A program made the translations under genes and the position numbers. Of a DNA stretch of 6,848 nt, positions 1 to 4,779 are shown in pieces (the stretch's first letter is position 1; the number at the start of each line of letters is the position of its first letter). The stretch is from Candidatus Woesearchaeota archaeon. GTDB lineage: Archaea; Nanoarchaeota; Nanoarchaeia; Woesearchaeales; CALCXY01. The stretch is taken from NCBI GenBank assembly GCA_030751555.1, contig JASMFX010000116.1, positions 1-6,848 on the forward strand, read 5' to 3'. The notes below the pieces were generated by a model. It had not been told where the DNA came from. It did not search any database and saw only the letters and a list, made by a program, of their open reading frames with translations.

Positions 1-71
1 ACAAGAGGAACATCCTCAATACCTAACTCATCAAACCAGAGAATTAACTTATGTTCTTTCTTATTAAGCAT
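1..71 (-). CDS. ppsA: Phosphoenolpyruvate synthase, N-terminal fragment (cut by window edge)
   Basis: Only the first 23 codons are in the window; the gene continues beyond base 1. The peptide reads LILWFDELGIEDVPLV after a short basic leader. This matches, from memory, the N-terminus of archaeal PEP synthases (LWFxEIxxxDVPLVGGKxA), where the nucleotide-binding domain begins. PEP synthase converts pyruvate, ATP and water to PEP, AMP and phosphate in the cytoplasm, the entry step of gluconeogenesis; in some archaea it also runs in reverse. The ATG at 71 is preceded by a GGGGTGG Shine-Dalgarno (79-85) and a TATA box about 45 bases upstream, so start and promoter agree. It lies downstream of the kinase-aldolase pair but has its own promoter. 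The call rests on a short fragment but a distinctive motif. Confidence 0.8.
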   Translation of the reverse strand, partial: MLNKKEHKLILWFDELGIEDVPL

Positions 72-110
72 TACTGTTCCACCCCTTTTTAATCCAATTA
101 TCGAAGTAGT

Positions 111-126
111 GATATTTAAAGGTTTT
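111..126 (-). promoter_or_regulatory. BRE/TATA promoter of ppsA
   Basis: Read on the minus strand this is AAAACCTTTAAATATC: a purine-rich BRE followed by TTTAAATA. Transcription would be expected to start about 25 bases downstream, near 91, leaving a leader of about 20 bases that carries the GGGGTGG ribosome binding site (79-85). The same AAACCTTTAAATA core precedes the membrane protein gene (2983-2995). Confidence 0.7.
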
Positions 127-157
127 GATTTCGAACGAAATGAGAAATCTAAACTGT

Positions 158-176
158 TAAAATCCCTAGGATTTTA
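158..176. repeat. 8-bp inverted repeat with 3-base spacer upstream of ppsA
   Basis: TAAAATCC (158-165) and GGATTTTA (169-176) are perfect inverted copies around CTA. The dyad lies about 35 bases upstream of the ppsA BRE/TATA box and overlaps a second AT-rich TATA-like stretch (TTTTATAAG, 172-180). It could be an operator or activator site for ppsA. A second short palindrome, AAGGTAACCTT, sits at 200-210. No binding protein can be named from sequence. Confidence 0.4.
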
Positions 177-217
177 TAAGCTTTTGGTTGGTTAGATTTA
201 AGGTAACCTTCCTGAAC

Positions 218-228
218 AAATCGCGGCC
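218..228 (-). repeat. GGCCGCGATTT motif, copy 1
   Basis: The minus strand reads GGCCGCGATTT. The identical 11 bases occur at 2383-2393, and a related GGCCCGAATC at 4746-4755. Each copy lies on the same side of a long hairpin of the shared family, about 25-62 bases from it. Its high GC stands out in this AT-rich intergenic DNA. Function is unknown: it may be a regulator site or the outer boundary of the repeated element. Confidence 0.5.
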
Positions 229-281
229 CCTCAATCCTTGCCAGGACCGATCGAGCCCTCGACAGTCATATACAATAACCT

Positions 282-327
282 GATTTTTCTTTCTCCCCCT
301 ACCCTAGTATGGGGAGAAAGAAAAATC
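282..327. repeat. Long perfect hairpin, family member 1
   Basis: A 17-bp perfect stem (282-298 with 311-327) encloses a 12-base loop that can pair further through TAC/GTA around CCTA. The apical core TCTCCCC-N-TAC...GTA-N-GGGGAGA (292-317) is shared with hairpins at 2453-2500 and 4780-4822. The lower stem differs but stays fully paired. One arm is almost all pyrimidine and the other all purine. It lies between the aldolase stop and the ppsA promoter. The 3' arm is A-rich on both strands, so it lacks the U-tail of an intrinsic terminator, and a poly-U tract (392-403) already lies nearer the aldolase gene. It could be a structured RNA, a protein-binding DNA palindrome or a small REP-like repeat. 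Confidence 0.75.
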
Positions 328-391
328 TATAATGAGGGCACAATATTTAGCAATCATCACACAAATAGAACAAAGAAGCAAAGCACATTTC

Positions 392-403
392 AAAAAAAAA
401 AAC
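392..403 (-). terminator. Poly-U terminator after the kinase-aldolase operon
   Basis: On the minus strand an uninterrupted run of about 11 T lies roughly 50 bases past the aldolase stop codon. Archaeal RNA polymerase typically stops at such U-tracts without needing a hairpin. The remainder of the 383-base gap 72-454 holds the ppsA promoter, the dyads, the GC motif and hairpin 1. No additional ORF of convincing quality is seen in it. Confidence 0.55.
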
Positions 404-454
404 CATGTCCAAGATAAAAACCAGACTAAAACAGCTCGACACCTACAAAACTAA

Positions 455-1363
455 CTAAGCCTTTCCCCTACTCCCAAAAACCTTAATCTTATGCCTAACT
501 AAATCAACTAACGCATCCCGAACAGGCCCTACCATCTTCCTAATGTCAAAAACCTCTGGCTTCTCTCGAATCCCCTGTCGAATCGTAGCATCAAAACATA
601 ATCTCAAATCAGTATCAGTATTCACCTTATTTATCCCATTACGAACAGCTTTAGCAATCTGCTGCTCACTTACCCCATGAGGCTTTCCAAGTTTTGCACC
701 ATACCTACCAGCCTTCCTAACGAGCCATTGAGGAACACTGCTTGCTCCATGCAAAACCAAAGGAATCTTGACAATCTTATTAATCGACCTAAGTCGTGCA
801 ATATCAAGCCTACTCTTCCCAGCAAATTTATAAGCTCCATGCGAAGTACCAATCGCAATTGCCAAACTATCACATCCGGTTTTCAAGGCAAACTCCTTAG
901 CATCTGAAGGCTCAGTATAGATAATCTTACGAGAACTAATCTTCTCCTCAACACCGCCAATAGTTCCCAGCTCTGCCTCAACACTAACTCCCTTGCGATG
1001 CGCCCATTGAACAACCTTTTTTGTCGTCTTTATATTCTTCTTAAAATCTAAATGACTCCCATCAAACATCACACTGCTGTAGCCAATATCAATACATTTC
1101 TTAATAAGCTTTAAATCTCGTCCATGATCAAGGTGCAAAGCCATACTACAATGCTTTCCAGATTCAACCCCCAGCGCATAGAGATACTCCAAACCAGCAT
1201 AACCTATCGCACCCTCTGTTGTTTGAACAATAACAGGACTCTTTTCTATCCGAGCAGCCTCAACAACAGCCTGCATAACTTCCATATTAACAACATTAAA
1301 CGCTCCAACAGCATAATTGCCTTTCTGAGCCCTATCCAAAAGCCTTTTTCCACTGACTAACAT
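455..1363 (-). CDS. fba: Class II fructose-bisphosphate aldolase
   Basis: The product (302 aa) is a cytoplasmic zinc-dependent TIM-barrel aldolase that interconverts fructose 1,6-bisphosphate with DHAP and glyceraldehyde 3-phosphate. Visible family marks, in order, are AFNVVNMEVMQAV near residue 21, the LHLDHG signature (D79 as likely proton donor, H80 as zinc ligand), VEAELGTIGG (E131), GTSHGAYK with zinc ligand H175, PLVLHGAS with H205, and the phosphate-binding NTDTDLR near 248-254. Length fits class II enzymes (about 285-310 aa). The ATG overlaps the last 7 bases of the upstream kinase gene and is preceded by AAGGTGG four bases away, so translation is probably coupled. Tagatose-bisphosphate aldolases share the fold, and the substrate cannot be fixed from sequence, but pairing with a PfkB kinase and ppsA favours fructose bisphosphate. 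Class II aldolase in an archaeon suggests descent from a bacterial-type gene, an inference. Confidence 0.92.
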   Translation of the reverse strand: MLVSGKRLLDRAQKGNYAVGAFNVVNMEVMQAVVEAARIEKSPVIVQTTEGAIGYAGLEYLYALGVESGKHCSMALHLDHGRDLKLIKKCIDIGYSSVMFDGSHLDFKKNIKTTKKVVQWAHRKGVSVEAELGTIGGVEEKISSRKIIYTEPSDAKEFALKTGCDSLAIAIGTSHGAYKFAGKSRLDIARLRSINKIVKIPLVLHGASSVPQWLVRKAGRYGAKLGKPHGVSEQQIAKAVRNGINKVNTDTDLRLCFDATIRQGIREKPEVFDIRKMVGPVRDALVDLVRHKIKVFGSRGKA

Positions 1364-2316
1364 CTAACCACCTTCACACTACCTTTTTTTGCCTGAGAAA
1401 CCGCATCCTTCCATCTCAACAGCCGCTTCTTAGCTCCAAAATCACGAATCACACTCTGTGAATTTACCAATCCAACCCTAAGCGCATCCTCTGTCTTCTT
1501 CCCTCGGATCAGTGCAGAGACAAAACCAGATCCAAACGCATCTCCAGCTCCTGTTGTCTCAACAATCCTTACCTTAGGAGGCTTAATGCGATAACACAAT
1601 GAGTTATCACAAACATGCACATCCCCTCCACCATCAGTAATAACAATAATCTTAACTCCTAAACCTCTAAATCTTGACAAACACCTATCCAATTTCTTCT
1701 CCCTAAAAAGAGTCTGGGCTTCCTCTTTATTCAATATCACTACTTCACAACATCTAAGCATACCCTTCAACGTTCCCAAGCCCTTTTTGCAAAGATAGAG
1801 TGAAGGATTAAAAGCAATCTTAATCCCTTTTCCATGAGCCATCTTTGCCAATTTTTTCATGGTTTGAAAACTCTTTCCCATTAAACTTCCAAAATACATC
1901 CATCTTGTATTGAGCGCTCTAGCATTCAAACAATGATCACATAACTGATCATTGCTCCCTTTATACGCAAAAATTGTCCTGTCATGATGCGCAGCATCCA
2001 TAATAATTGAAAATCCTGTCCTGTGTTTTTTGTCACGCTCCACAAGCCTTGTATCAACTCCTTCTTTTTTCAACTCATCCACAACCCTTGTAGAATTATT
2101 GCCAACACCAATACAGCATAATGCAGCTACCTTCACACCCATTCGGGCAAATCCAACAGCAGTATTGGTTGCAGAACCCCCTGTAAGCATATTAACATGC
2201 TCCACAAGCAGTTTCGCACCAGCAGGAAAGGTATACTTATTCCCTTTAAAGAATTTCTTATCTGTCTCAATAAACGTATCAACAGTTGCACTTCCAACAG
2301 CTATAACATCATACAT
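1357..2316 (-). CDS. PfkB/ribokinase-family sugar kinase
   Basis: The product (319 aa) is a cytoplasmic ATP-dependent sugar kinase of the PfkB family. It begins YDVIAVGSATVDTF, the usual first strand with the substrate-binding aspartate. It carries PfkB signature 1 around GGSATNTAVGFARMG (46-60) and signature 2, ETTGAGDAFGSGF (253-265), with D259 as the predicted catalytic base and the GAGD anion hole. ILNKEEA (194-200) is the standard nucleotide-side motif. The gene overlaps the aldolase gene by 7 bases, which suggests it makes the aldolase substrate, so 6-phosphofructokinase (or 1-phosphofructokinase) activity is plausible. PfkB members also phosphorylate ribose, adenosine and others, so the substrate is inferred from context only. 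The ATG lies 29 bases from the centre of a TATA box, giving a leaderless or almost leaderless mRNA. The terminal Cys is imposed by the overlap with the next start codon. Confidence 0.88.
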   Translation of the reverse strand: MYDVIAVGSATVDTFIETDKKFFKGNKYTFPAGAKLLVEHVNMLTGGSATNTAVGFARMGVKVAALCCIGVGNNSTRVVDELKKEGVDTRLVERDKKHRTGFSIIMDAAHHDRTIFAYKGSNDQLCDHCLNARALNTRWMYFGSLMGKSFQTMKKLAKMAHGKGIKIAFNPSLYLCKKGLGTLKGMLRCCEVVILNKEEAQTLFREKKLDRCLSRFRGLGVKIIVITDGGGDVHVCDNSLCYRIKPPKVRIVETTGAGDAFGSGFVSALIRGKKTEDALRVGLVNSQSVIRDFGAKKRLLRWKDAVSQAKKGSVKVVRC

Positions 2317-2338
2317 ACAACCAAATCAGAAGTTAGGG

Positions 2339-2352
2339 TATTTAAATATTTC
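2339..2352 (-). promoter_or_regulatory. TATA box of the kinase-aldolase operon
   Basis: The minus strand reads AAATATTTAAATAC. The TTTAAATA core centre is 29 bases upstream of the kinase ATG at 2316, so the predicted transcription start falls at or within a few bases of the start codon. No Shine-Dalgarno is visible, which agrees with leaderless translation. The core is self-complementary and could also act rightward towards hairpin 2. Confidence 0.6.
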
Positions 2353-2382
2353 TTTGTAGAGGCACTGTAGTCTTTACCACCC

Positions 2383-2393
2383 AAATCGCGGCC
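2383..2393 (-). repeat. GGCCGCGATTT motif, copy 2
   Basis: Exact 11-base match to the copy at 218-228. It lies about 38 bases upstream of the kinase operon TATA box and 59 bases from hairpin 2. The matching flanks stop at once on either side, so this is a discrete conserved word and not part of a longer duplication. Confidence 0.5.
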
Positions 2394-2452
2394 ACCTAGC
2401 ATTCTAATCCTTTTTACGCCTTTAGAAATCTTTTACCATCCACTATCAACCT

Positions 2453-2500
2453 AATTTTTCCTATCTCCCCATACCCTGGTAGGGGGAGATAGGAAAAATT
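2453..2500. repeat. Long perfect hairpin, family member 2
   Basis: An 18-bp perfect stem (2453-2470 with 2483-2500) surrounds a 12-base loop, ATACCCTGGTAG, in which TAC and GTA can pair around CCTG. The core TCTCCCC...GGGGAGA (2464-2489) is the one seen in hairpin 1. Relative to hairpin 1 the lower stem has a T-A to A-T pair change, a T-A to C-G change and one extra base pair, with pairing kept throughout. It lies between the membrane protein gene and the kinase operon promoter, beyond a poly-U terminator. Confidence 0.75.
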
Positions 2501-2540
2501 GGAATCTCTAAAATTCAAAATAACTCCTCAGAACATTAAG

Positions 2541-2571
2541 AAAAAAACCAAAAAAAAAGAAAATAAAAAAA
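2541..2571 (-). terminator. Poly-U terminator after the membrane protein gene
   Basis: Immediately after the TAA stop the minus strand carries runs of 7, 4, 9 and 7 T in about 31 bases. This is a strong archaeal-type U-tract terminator. The remaining gap 2317-2540 holds hairpin 2, the GC motif and the kinase promoter. Confidence 0.65.
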
Positions 2572-2922
2572 TTACTCGATCTGTCCTAGACACCAAATAT
2601 CTTTCAAAGCCACAACAACGGTTGCAGGAACAACGAAAGCAAGAATTTTTGTAAAAATTCCACTTAGGTATGGTCCGATTACTTCAACAGCGCCGAGAGT
2701 TGTTGTTACTCCGCCAAGTCCAGCAGCAATGATCAACACAGCTGATACCAAAAGAAACTCTCTTGTCTCTTTTCCTGTCACATTAATAAATCCTACGATT
2801 AATCCTAATACGACAAGTAAAGAACTCAACCATGGTGTAGCTGAACCAAGACTAACTAATCCAAGGACGATAGCTACTATTACTCCAACAATAAAGGAGT
2901 AGTGTCCTACTTTTTTATCCAT
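2572..2922 (-). CDS. Small four-helix membrane protein of unknown function
   Basis: The product (116 aa from ATG) is almost entirely hydrophobic. Four membrane segments are predicted by eye at residues 9-27, 31-48, 55-73 and 85-106, rich in Gly, Ala and Val. A short charged loop, NVTGKETREF (47-56), separates the second and third. The start MDKK is basic and the end KDIWCLGQIE is mixed polar. I do not recognise a named family, although proteins of this style occur in DPANN genomes (from memory, weak). The ATG at 2922 is chosen over the in-frame TTG at 2925 because GAGGTG lies 5 bases upstream of TTGATG and fits the ATG better. A strong BRE/TATA, a good ribosome site, a dyad in the leader and a strong U-tract terminator suggest a single, well expressed transcript. 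Possible roles (envelope component, small transporter) are unsupported. Confidence 0.75.
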   Translation of the reverse strand: MDKKVGHYSFIVGVIVAIVLGLVSLGSATPWLSSLLVVLGLIVGFINVTGKETREFLLVSAVLIIAAGLGGVTTTLGAVEVIGPYLSGIFTKILAFVVPATVVVALKDIWCLGQIE

Positions 2923-2930
2923 CAATACAC

Positions 2931-2936
2931 CTCTTT
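2931..2936 (-). promoter_or_regulatory. Shine-Dalgarno of the membrane protein gene
   Basis: The minus strand reads AGAGGTGTATTGATGG. The GAGGTG lies 8 bases from the ATG at 2922 and 5 from the alternative TTG at 2925. It resembles the GAGGTGA before the antiporter gene, so this site decides for an SD-led start here. Confidence 0.5.
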
Positions 2937-2943
2937 TTTTATT

Positions 2944-2958
2944 ATGAGGAAATTCCTC
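2944..2958. promoter_or_regulatory. 15-base palindrome in the leader of the membrane protein gene
   Basis: TGAGGAA-A-TTCCTCA is a perfect 7-bp dyad with a one-base centre. It lies between the TATA box (2983-2990) and the Shine-Dalgarno, close to the expected transcription start near 2962. That is the standard place for a repressor operator. It could instead fold as a very tight RNA hairpin, but the one-base spacer argues for a DNA site bound by a dimer. Confidence 0.45.
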
Positions 2959-2982
2959 ACTATCCCATAACGAGAATACTTC

Positions 2983-2995
2983 TATTTAAAGGTTT
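2983..2995 (-). promoter_or_regulatory. BRE/TATA promoter of the membrane protein gene
   Basis: The minus strand reads GAAACCTTTAAATA, almost the same as the ppsA promoter. Start of transcription is expected near 2962, giving a leader of about 40 bases. Confidence 0.7.
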
Positions 2996-3026
2996 CGAAA
3001 CAGAAAACAAACTTTGGATAAGAATC

Positions 3027-4046
3027 TTAATTTACACTATCTAAAACACTATGAAAATTAGTACTCTTGAGAAACAAATCCAATACCTTTTGATCCTTAA
3101 CAAGAAATGAAAATTTGCTTTGTAAATAGGCTCTTTCAGCATTAGAGACTCTAGCAAAGAGATCTGCCTCAAATAAGCCGTAAACATACCCTAATACACT
3201 AATATCTCTTGCATGCTGCTTTAACAAACTCATAATCTCATCCATCTCCTCTCCATAATAATCAAACCTGAAAACATACTTGGTTTGCTCATGCAGCTTT
3301 ACAATGCTTATCTTACTGCCCTTCTTGTCCAATAACGGCCAATAATACCAGCATCCCGGATATCCAAAACTTTGAATTTTTGCTAAAAGTCCTTTTCCAT
3401 AATCAGTAAGCAAATGAGAACTCTTGCTGAGGCCAGCAATACTAATGCCAAAACTCTGTGACTTTTGCACAATCCGATGCATAATCTCTTCCTCATAGGG
3501 ATACCGAATCTCCAGATCACCATCCCTGACAACAACACCTCCCTGTCCAACATTATCAACCATTGATTCCATCACCTGCATCTCTAGAATCTTTCTTACT
3601 ATCCCACCCAAAGCAGCAATCTCTACTTTTCTATTTCCAAACGCAAGCATCTTATCATCCATATTAAATCGCAACGTCTCAAATGTAAAATTAATCGGCA
3701 CACAAAGAGCTTCAAAAACCTGAGCATCTCCAAACTTCCTTGCCCTTATCACAGAATAGCATTCCTTCTGTTCAATCTTAATCTTCTTCATCCCTTCATA
3801 GACCACAGAGCAGATTCTTATGAACTCCACAGTCAGACTAGGACTAGAAAGAATAGTCGCATTACCCCCATCCACAAAAGCAATTCTTTTATTACTTTCA
3901 TCAAGTTTATCACTCTTCAAATCCTGTATTCTATGAAAATGCTCTTTAACAATCTCTTTAGCTCCTGAGACAGCAGCCCTTTCACCAGAGTGAAACTTCA
4001 ATTCTTCTTGAATCAGCTCAACAACTCTTTCATCCATCACATCCAT
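3027..4046 (-). CDS. nurA: NurA-domain nuclease
   Basis: The product (339 aa) resembles archaeal NurA, a manganese-dependent nuclease with an RNase H-like fold. NurA partners the HerA translocase in resecting DNA ends for homologous recombination. Visible marks are RIAFVDGGNA with the presumed first metal ligand D59, VVVRDGDLEIR with D175 (the second acidic motif, usually DGxL), and GISIAGLSKSSH (200-211) followed by an aromatic C-terminal half ending the core at KYVFRFDYYGEE. Length fits NurA (about 330-400 aa). No herA, mre11 or rad50 lies in the window, so partnership is inferred from the family. The start is uncertain: codons 1 and 4 are both ATG inside a 9-base tandem duplication. The inner ATG (4037) sits about 28 bases from the TATA box, as expected for a leaderless mRNA, whereas the outer one (4046) is only about 19 away. 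Overall divergence makes the family call good but not certain. Confidence 0.75.
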   Translation of the reverse strand: MDVMDERVVELIQEELKFHSGERAAVSGAKEIVKEHFHRIQDLKSDKLDESNKRIAFVDGGNATILSSPSLTVEFIRICSVVYEGMKKIKIEQKECYSVIRARKFGDAQVFEALCVPINFTFETLRFNMDDKMLAFGNRKVEIAALGGIVRKILEMQVMESMVDNVGQGGVVVRDGDLEIRYPYEEEIMHRIVQKSQSFGISIAGLSKSSHLLTDYGKGLLAKIQSFGYPGCWYYWPLLDKKGSKISIVKLHEQTKYVFRFDYYGEEMDEIMSLLKQHARDISVLGYVYGLFEADLFARVSNAERAYLQSKFSFLVKDQKVLDLFLKSTNFHSVLDSVN

Positions 4047-4048
4047 CA
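4031..4048. repeat. 9-base tandem duplication over the nurA start
   Basis: CATCCATCA occurs twice in direct succession (4031-4039 and 4040-4048). On the coding strand this makes two in-frame ATGGATG units, giving the two candidate start codons. Being a multiple of three it preserves the frame, so copy number could vary without harm. Confidence 0.6.
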
Positions 4049-4057
4049 GAACATCGA

Positions 4058-4072
4058 AGTTTATATTATTTT
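4058..4072 (-). promoter_or_regulatory. TATA box of nurA
   Basis: The minus strand reads AAATAATATAAACTT. It is the only AT-rich TATA-like element in the 48-base gap before nurA and lies about 28 bases from the inner ATG at 4037. No Shine-Dalgarno is present. Confidence 0.5.
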
Positions 4073-4094
4073 ATGTACTTCAGAATCTAATCAG

Positions 4095-4514
4095 TTATCC
4101 CTTACAAATACGACAATAATCTGGAGTTACATTTTCAACTCCCTCTGGTAATAATCTCTTTCCAAATCCCTCAAAAAATTCCAGCACAGTATCCAACTGC
4201 ATAAACGTATGATTTCCAGTCAACTGAAACTTGGTAAGCTCTTCAGATAGTTCTCCTTGCTTTAAAGCCAAAGTATACCTCAATGTAAATAAAGTCCTAG
4301 GCATGCAAATACTATCCTCGCAATGAACATCTGTTCTCCAGCGCTGTATTTCATTTTTGGGCCCATCAGGTTCTTGCCTTCTTAGACGTTCTAAAGTAAC
4401 CTCTTGCCACATACTACTAGGCTTGGGATCAGGAACCCTCCCTGCTTCAAGCGCATAAGATCTAAATCCAGGAATCTGATTTTCATCAAGATGTTCTTCC
4501 AATTTATCATGCAT
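4095..4514 (-). CDS. Unknown protein, 139 codons; may be the 3' part of a TAG-interrupted gene
   Basis: I do not recognise the family. The sequence is soluble and charged, with no membrane segment or signal peptide. Four cysteines occur as C65-x4-C70 and, at the extreme C-terminus, C134-x2-C137, which could bind a metal such as zinc; this is inference. The first ATG (4514) lacks a Shine-Dalgarno at normal spacing: GAGGGGAG is 13 or more bases upstream. The predicted N-terminus (HDKLEEHLDEN) looks like the middle of a helix that continues upstream as RQE before an in-frame TAG (4524-4526). It may therefore be translated by coupling to the 50-codon ORF, by readthrough of that TAG, or may be the tail of a nonsense-disrupted gene of 193 residues. 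No promoter of its own is evident. Confidence 0.6.
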   Translation of the reverse strand: MHDKLEEHLDENQIPGFRSYALEAGRVPDPKPSSMWQEVTLERLRRQEPDGPKNEIQRWRTDVHCEDSICMPRTLFTLRYTLALKQGELSEELTKFQLTGNHTFMQLDTVLEFFEGFGKRLLPEGVENVTPDYCRICKG

Positions 4515-4523
4515 CTCTTGTCG

Positions 4524-4676
4524 CTACATACTCCCCTCATAAACATGGACAGAGAGCACACTCTGTTCAGAATAAACCTCCCTATACAAAGGAGGAACTA
4601 TCTTCAAAGCATTTCCCCAAAACCCTGGAAATCCTCGATCTATGAGGTAGTGTAGTTTTCTTTCAGGCTGTGCCAT
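4524..4676 (-). CDS. Leaderless 50-codon ORF in frame with the 139-codon ORF
   Basis: ATG (4676) to TAG (4524-4526) encodes 50 residues beginning MAQPERKLHYLIDRGFPGFW and ending VHVYEGSM. It lies about 27 bases downstream of a TATA box centre with no Shine-Dalgarno, which is exactly the arrangement of a leaderless archaeal mRNA. Promoter placement is the main support that this ATG is a true start. Nine bases separate the TAG from the next ATG, and both ORFs share one reading frame. No family is recognised. It may be a short protein in its own right, or the N-terminal part of one 193-residue protein interrupted by TAG. The aldolase and kinase genes end in TAG at normal lengths, so TAG seems to be an ordinary stop here. 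Confidence 0.55.
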   Translation of the reverse strand: MAQPERKLHYLIDRGFPGFWGNALKIVPPLYREVYSEQSVLSVHVYEGSM

Positions 4677-4698
4677 ACTAAAGAGAATTCAGGTTTAG

Positions 4699-4707
4699 CT
4701 TATAAAT
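4699..4707 (-). promoter_or_regulatory. TATA box of the 50- and 139-codon ORFs
   Basis: The minus strand reads ATTTATAAG, with purine-rich AATAGAACG just upstream as BRE. The centre is about 27 bases from the ATG at 4676, predicting a leaderless transcript. Confidence 0.6.
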
Positions 4708-4745
4708 CGTTCTATTGCTCTATGACATTTTTCAGGTCGTATTCT

Positions 4746-4755
4746 GATTCGGGCC
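4746..4755 (-). repeat. Degenerate copy of the GGCCGCGATTT motif
   Basis: The minus strand reads GGCCCGAATC, keeping the GGCC and the CGA/AT part of the motif with one or two changes. It sits about 42 bases from the TATA box, much as copy 2 does, and 24 bases from hairpin 3. The match alone is weak; its position relative to the hairpin is what makes it worth listing. Confidence 0.3.
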
Positions 4756-4762
4756 ATTTTTG

Positions 4763-4779
4763 CCCTGCTCATAGCAGGG
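4763..4779. repeat. 7-bp hairpin abutting hairpin 3
   Basis: CCCTGCT (4763-4769) and AGCAGGG (4773-4779) pair perfectly around CAT. The stem ends one base before the long hairpin starts at 4780. Confidence 0.6.

Noticed and set aside
201..270. tRNA or other known RNA in the GC-rich part of the 72-454 gap
   Set aside because: No T-arm GGTTCRA box, acceptor pairing or anticodon arm could be assembled on either strand.
677..1360. Plus-strand ORFs of 76 and 78 codons, and a minus-strand ORF at 670-873, inside the aldolase gene
   Set aside because: They lie opposite or out of frame with a gene whose catalytic motifs are intact, and have no promoter, ribosome site or recognisable protein character.
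2030..2359. 109-codon plus-strand ORF over the kinase gene
   Set aside because: Ser/Thr/Pro-rich translation typical of the antisense of a coding gene; the kinase on the other strand carries both PfkB signatures.
282..2500. Hairpins 1 and 2 as intrinsic (stem plus U-tail) terminators
   Set aside because: Both strands present a U-rich 5' arm and an A-rich 3' arm, with no U-run after the stem. Clear poly-U tracts already lie between the hairpins and the upstream genes.
4524..4526. TAG decoded as pyrrolysine throughout this genome
   Set aside because: The aldolase and kinase genes end in TAG at normal family length, one of them in an exact overlap with the next start. Local readthrough is not excluded.
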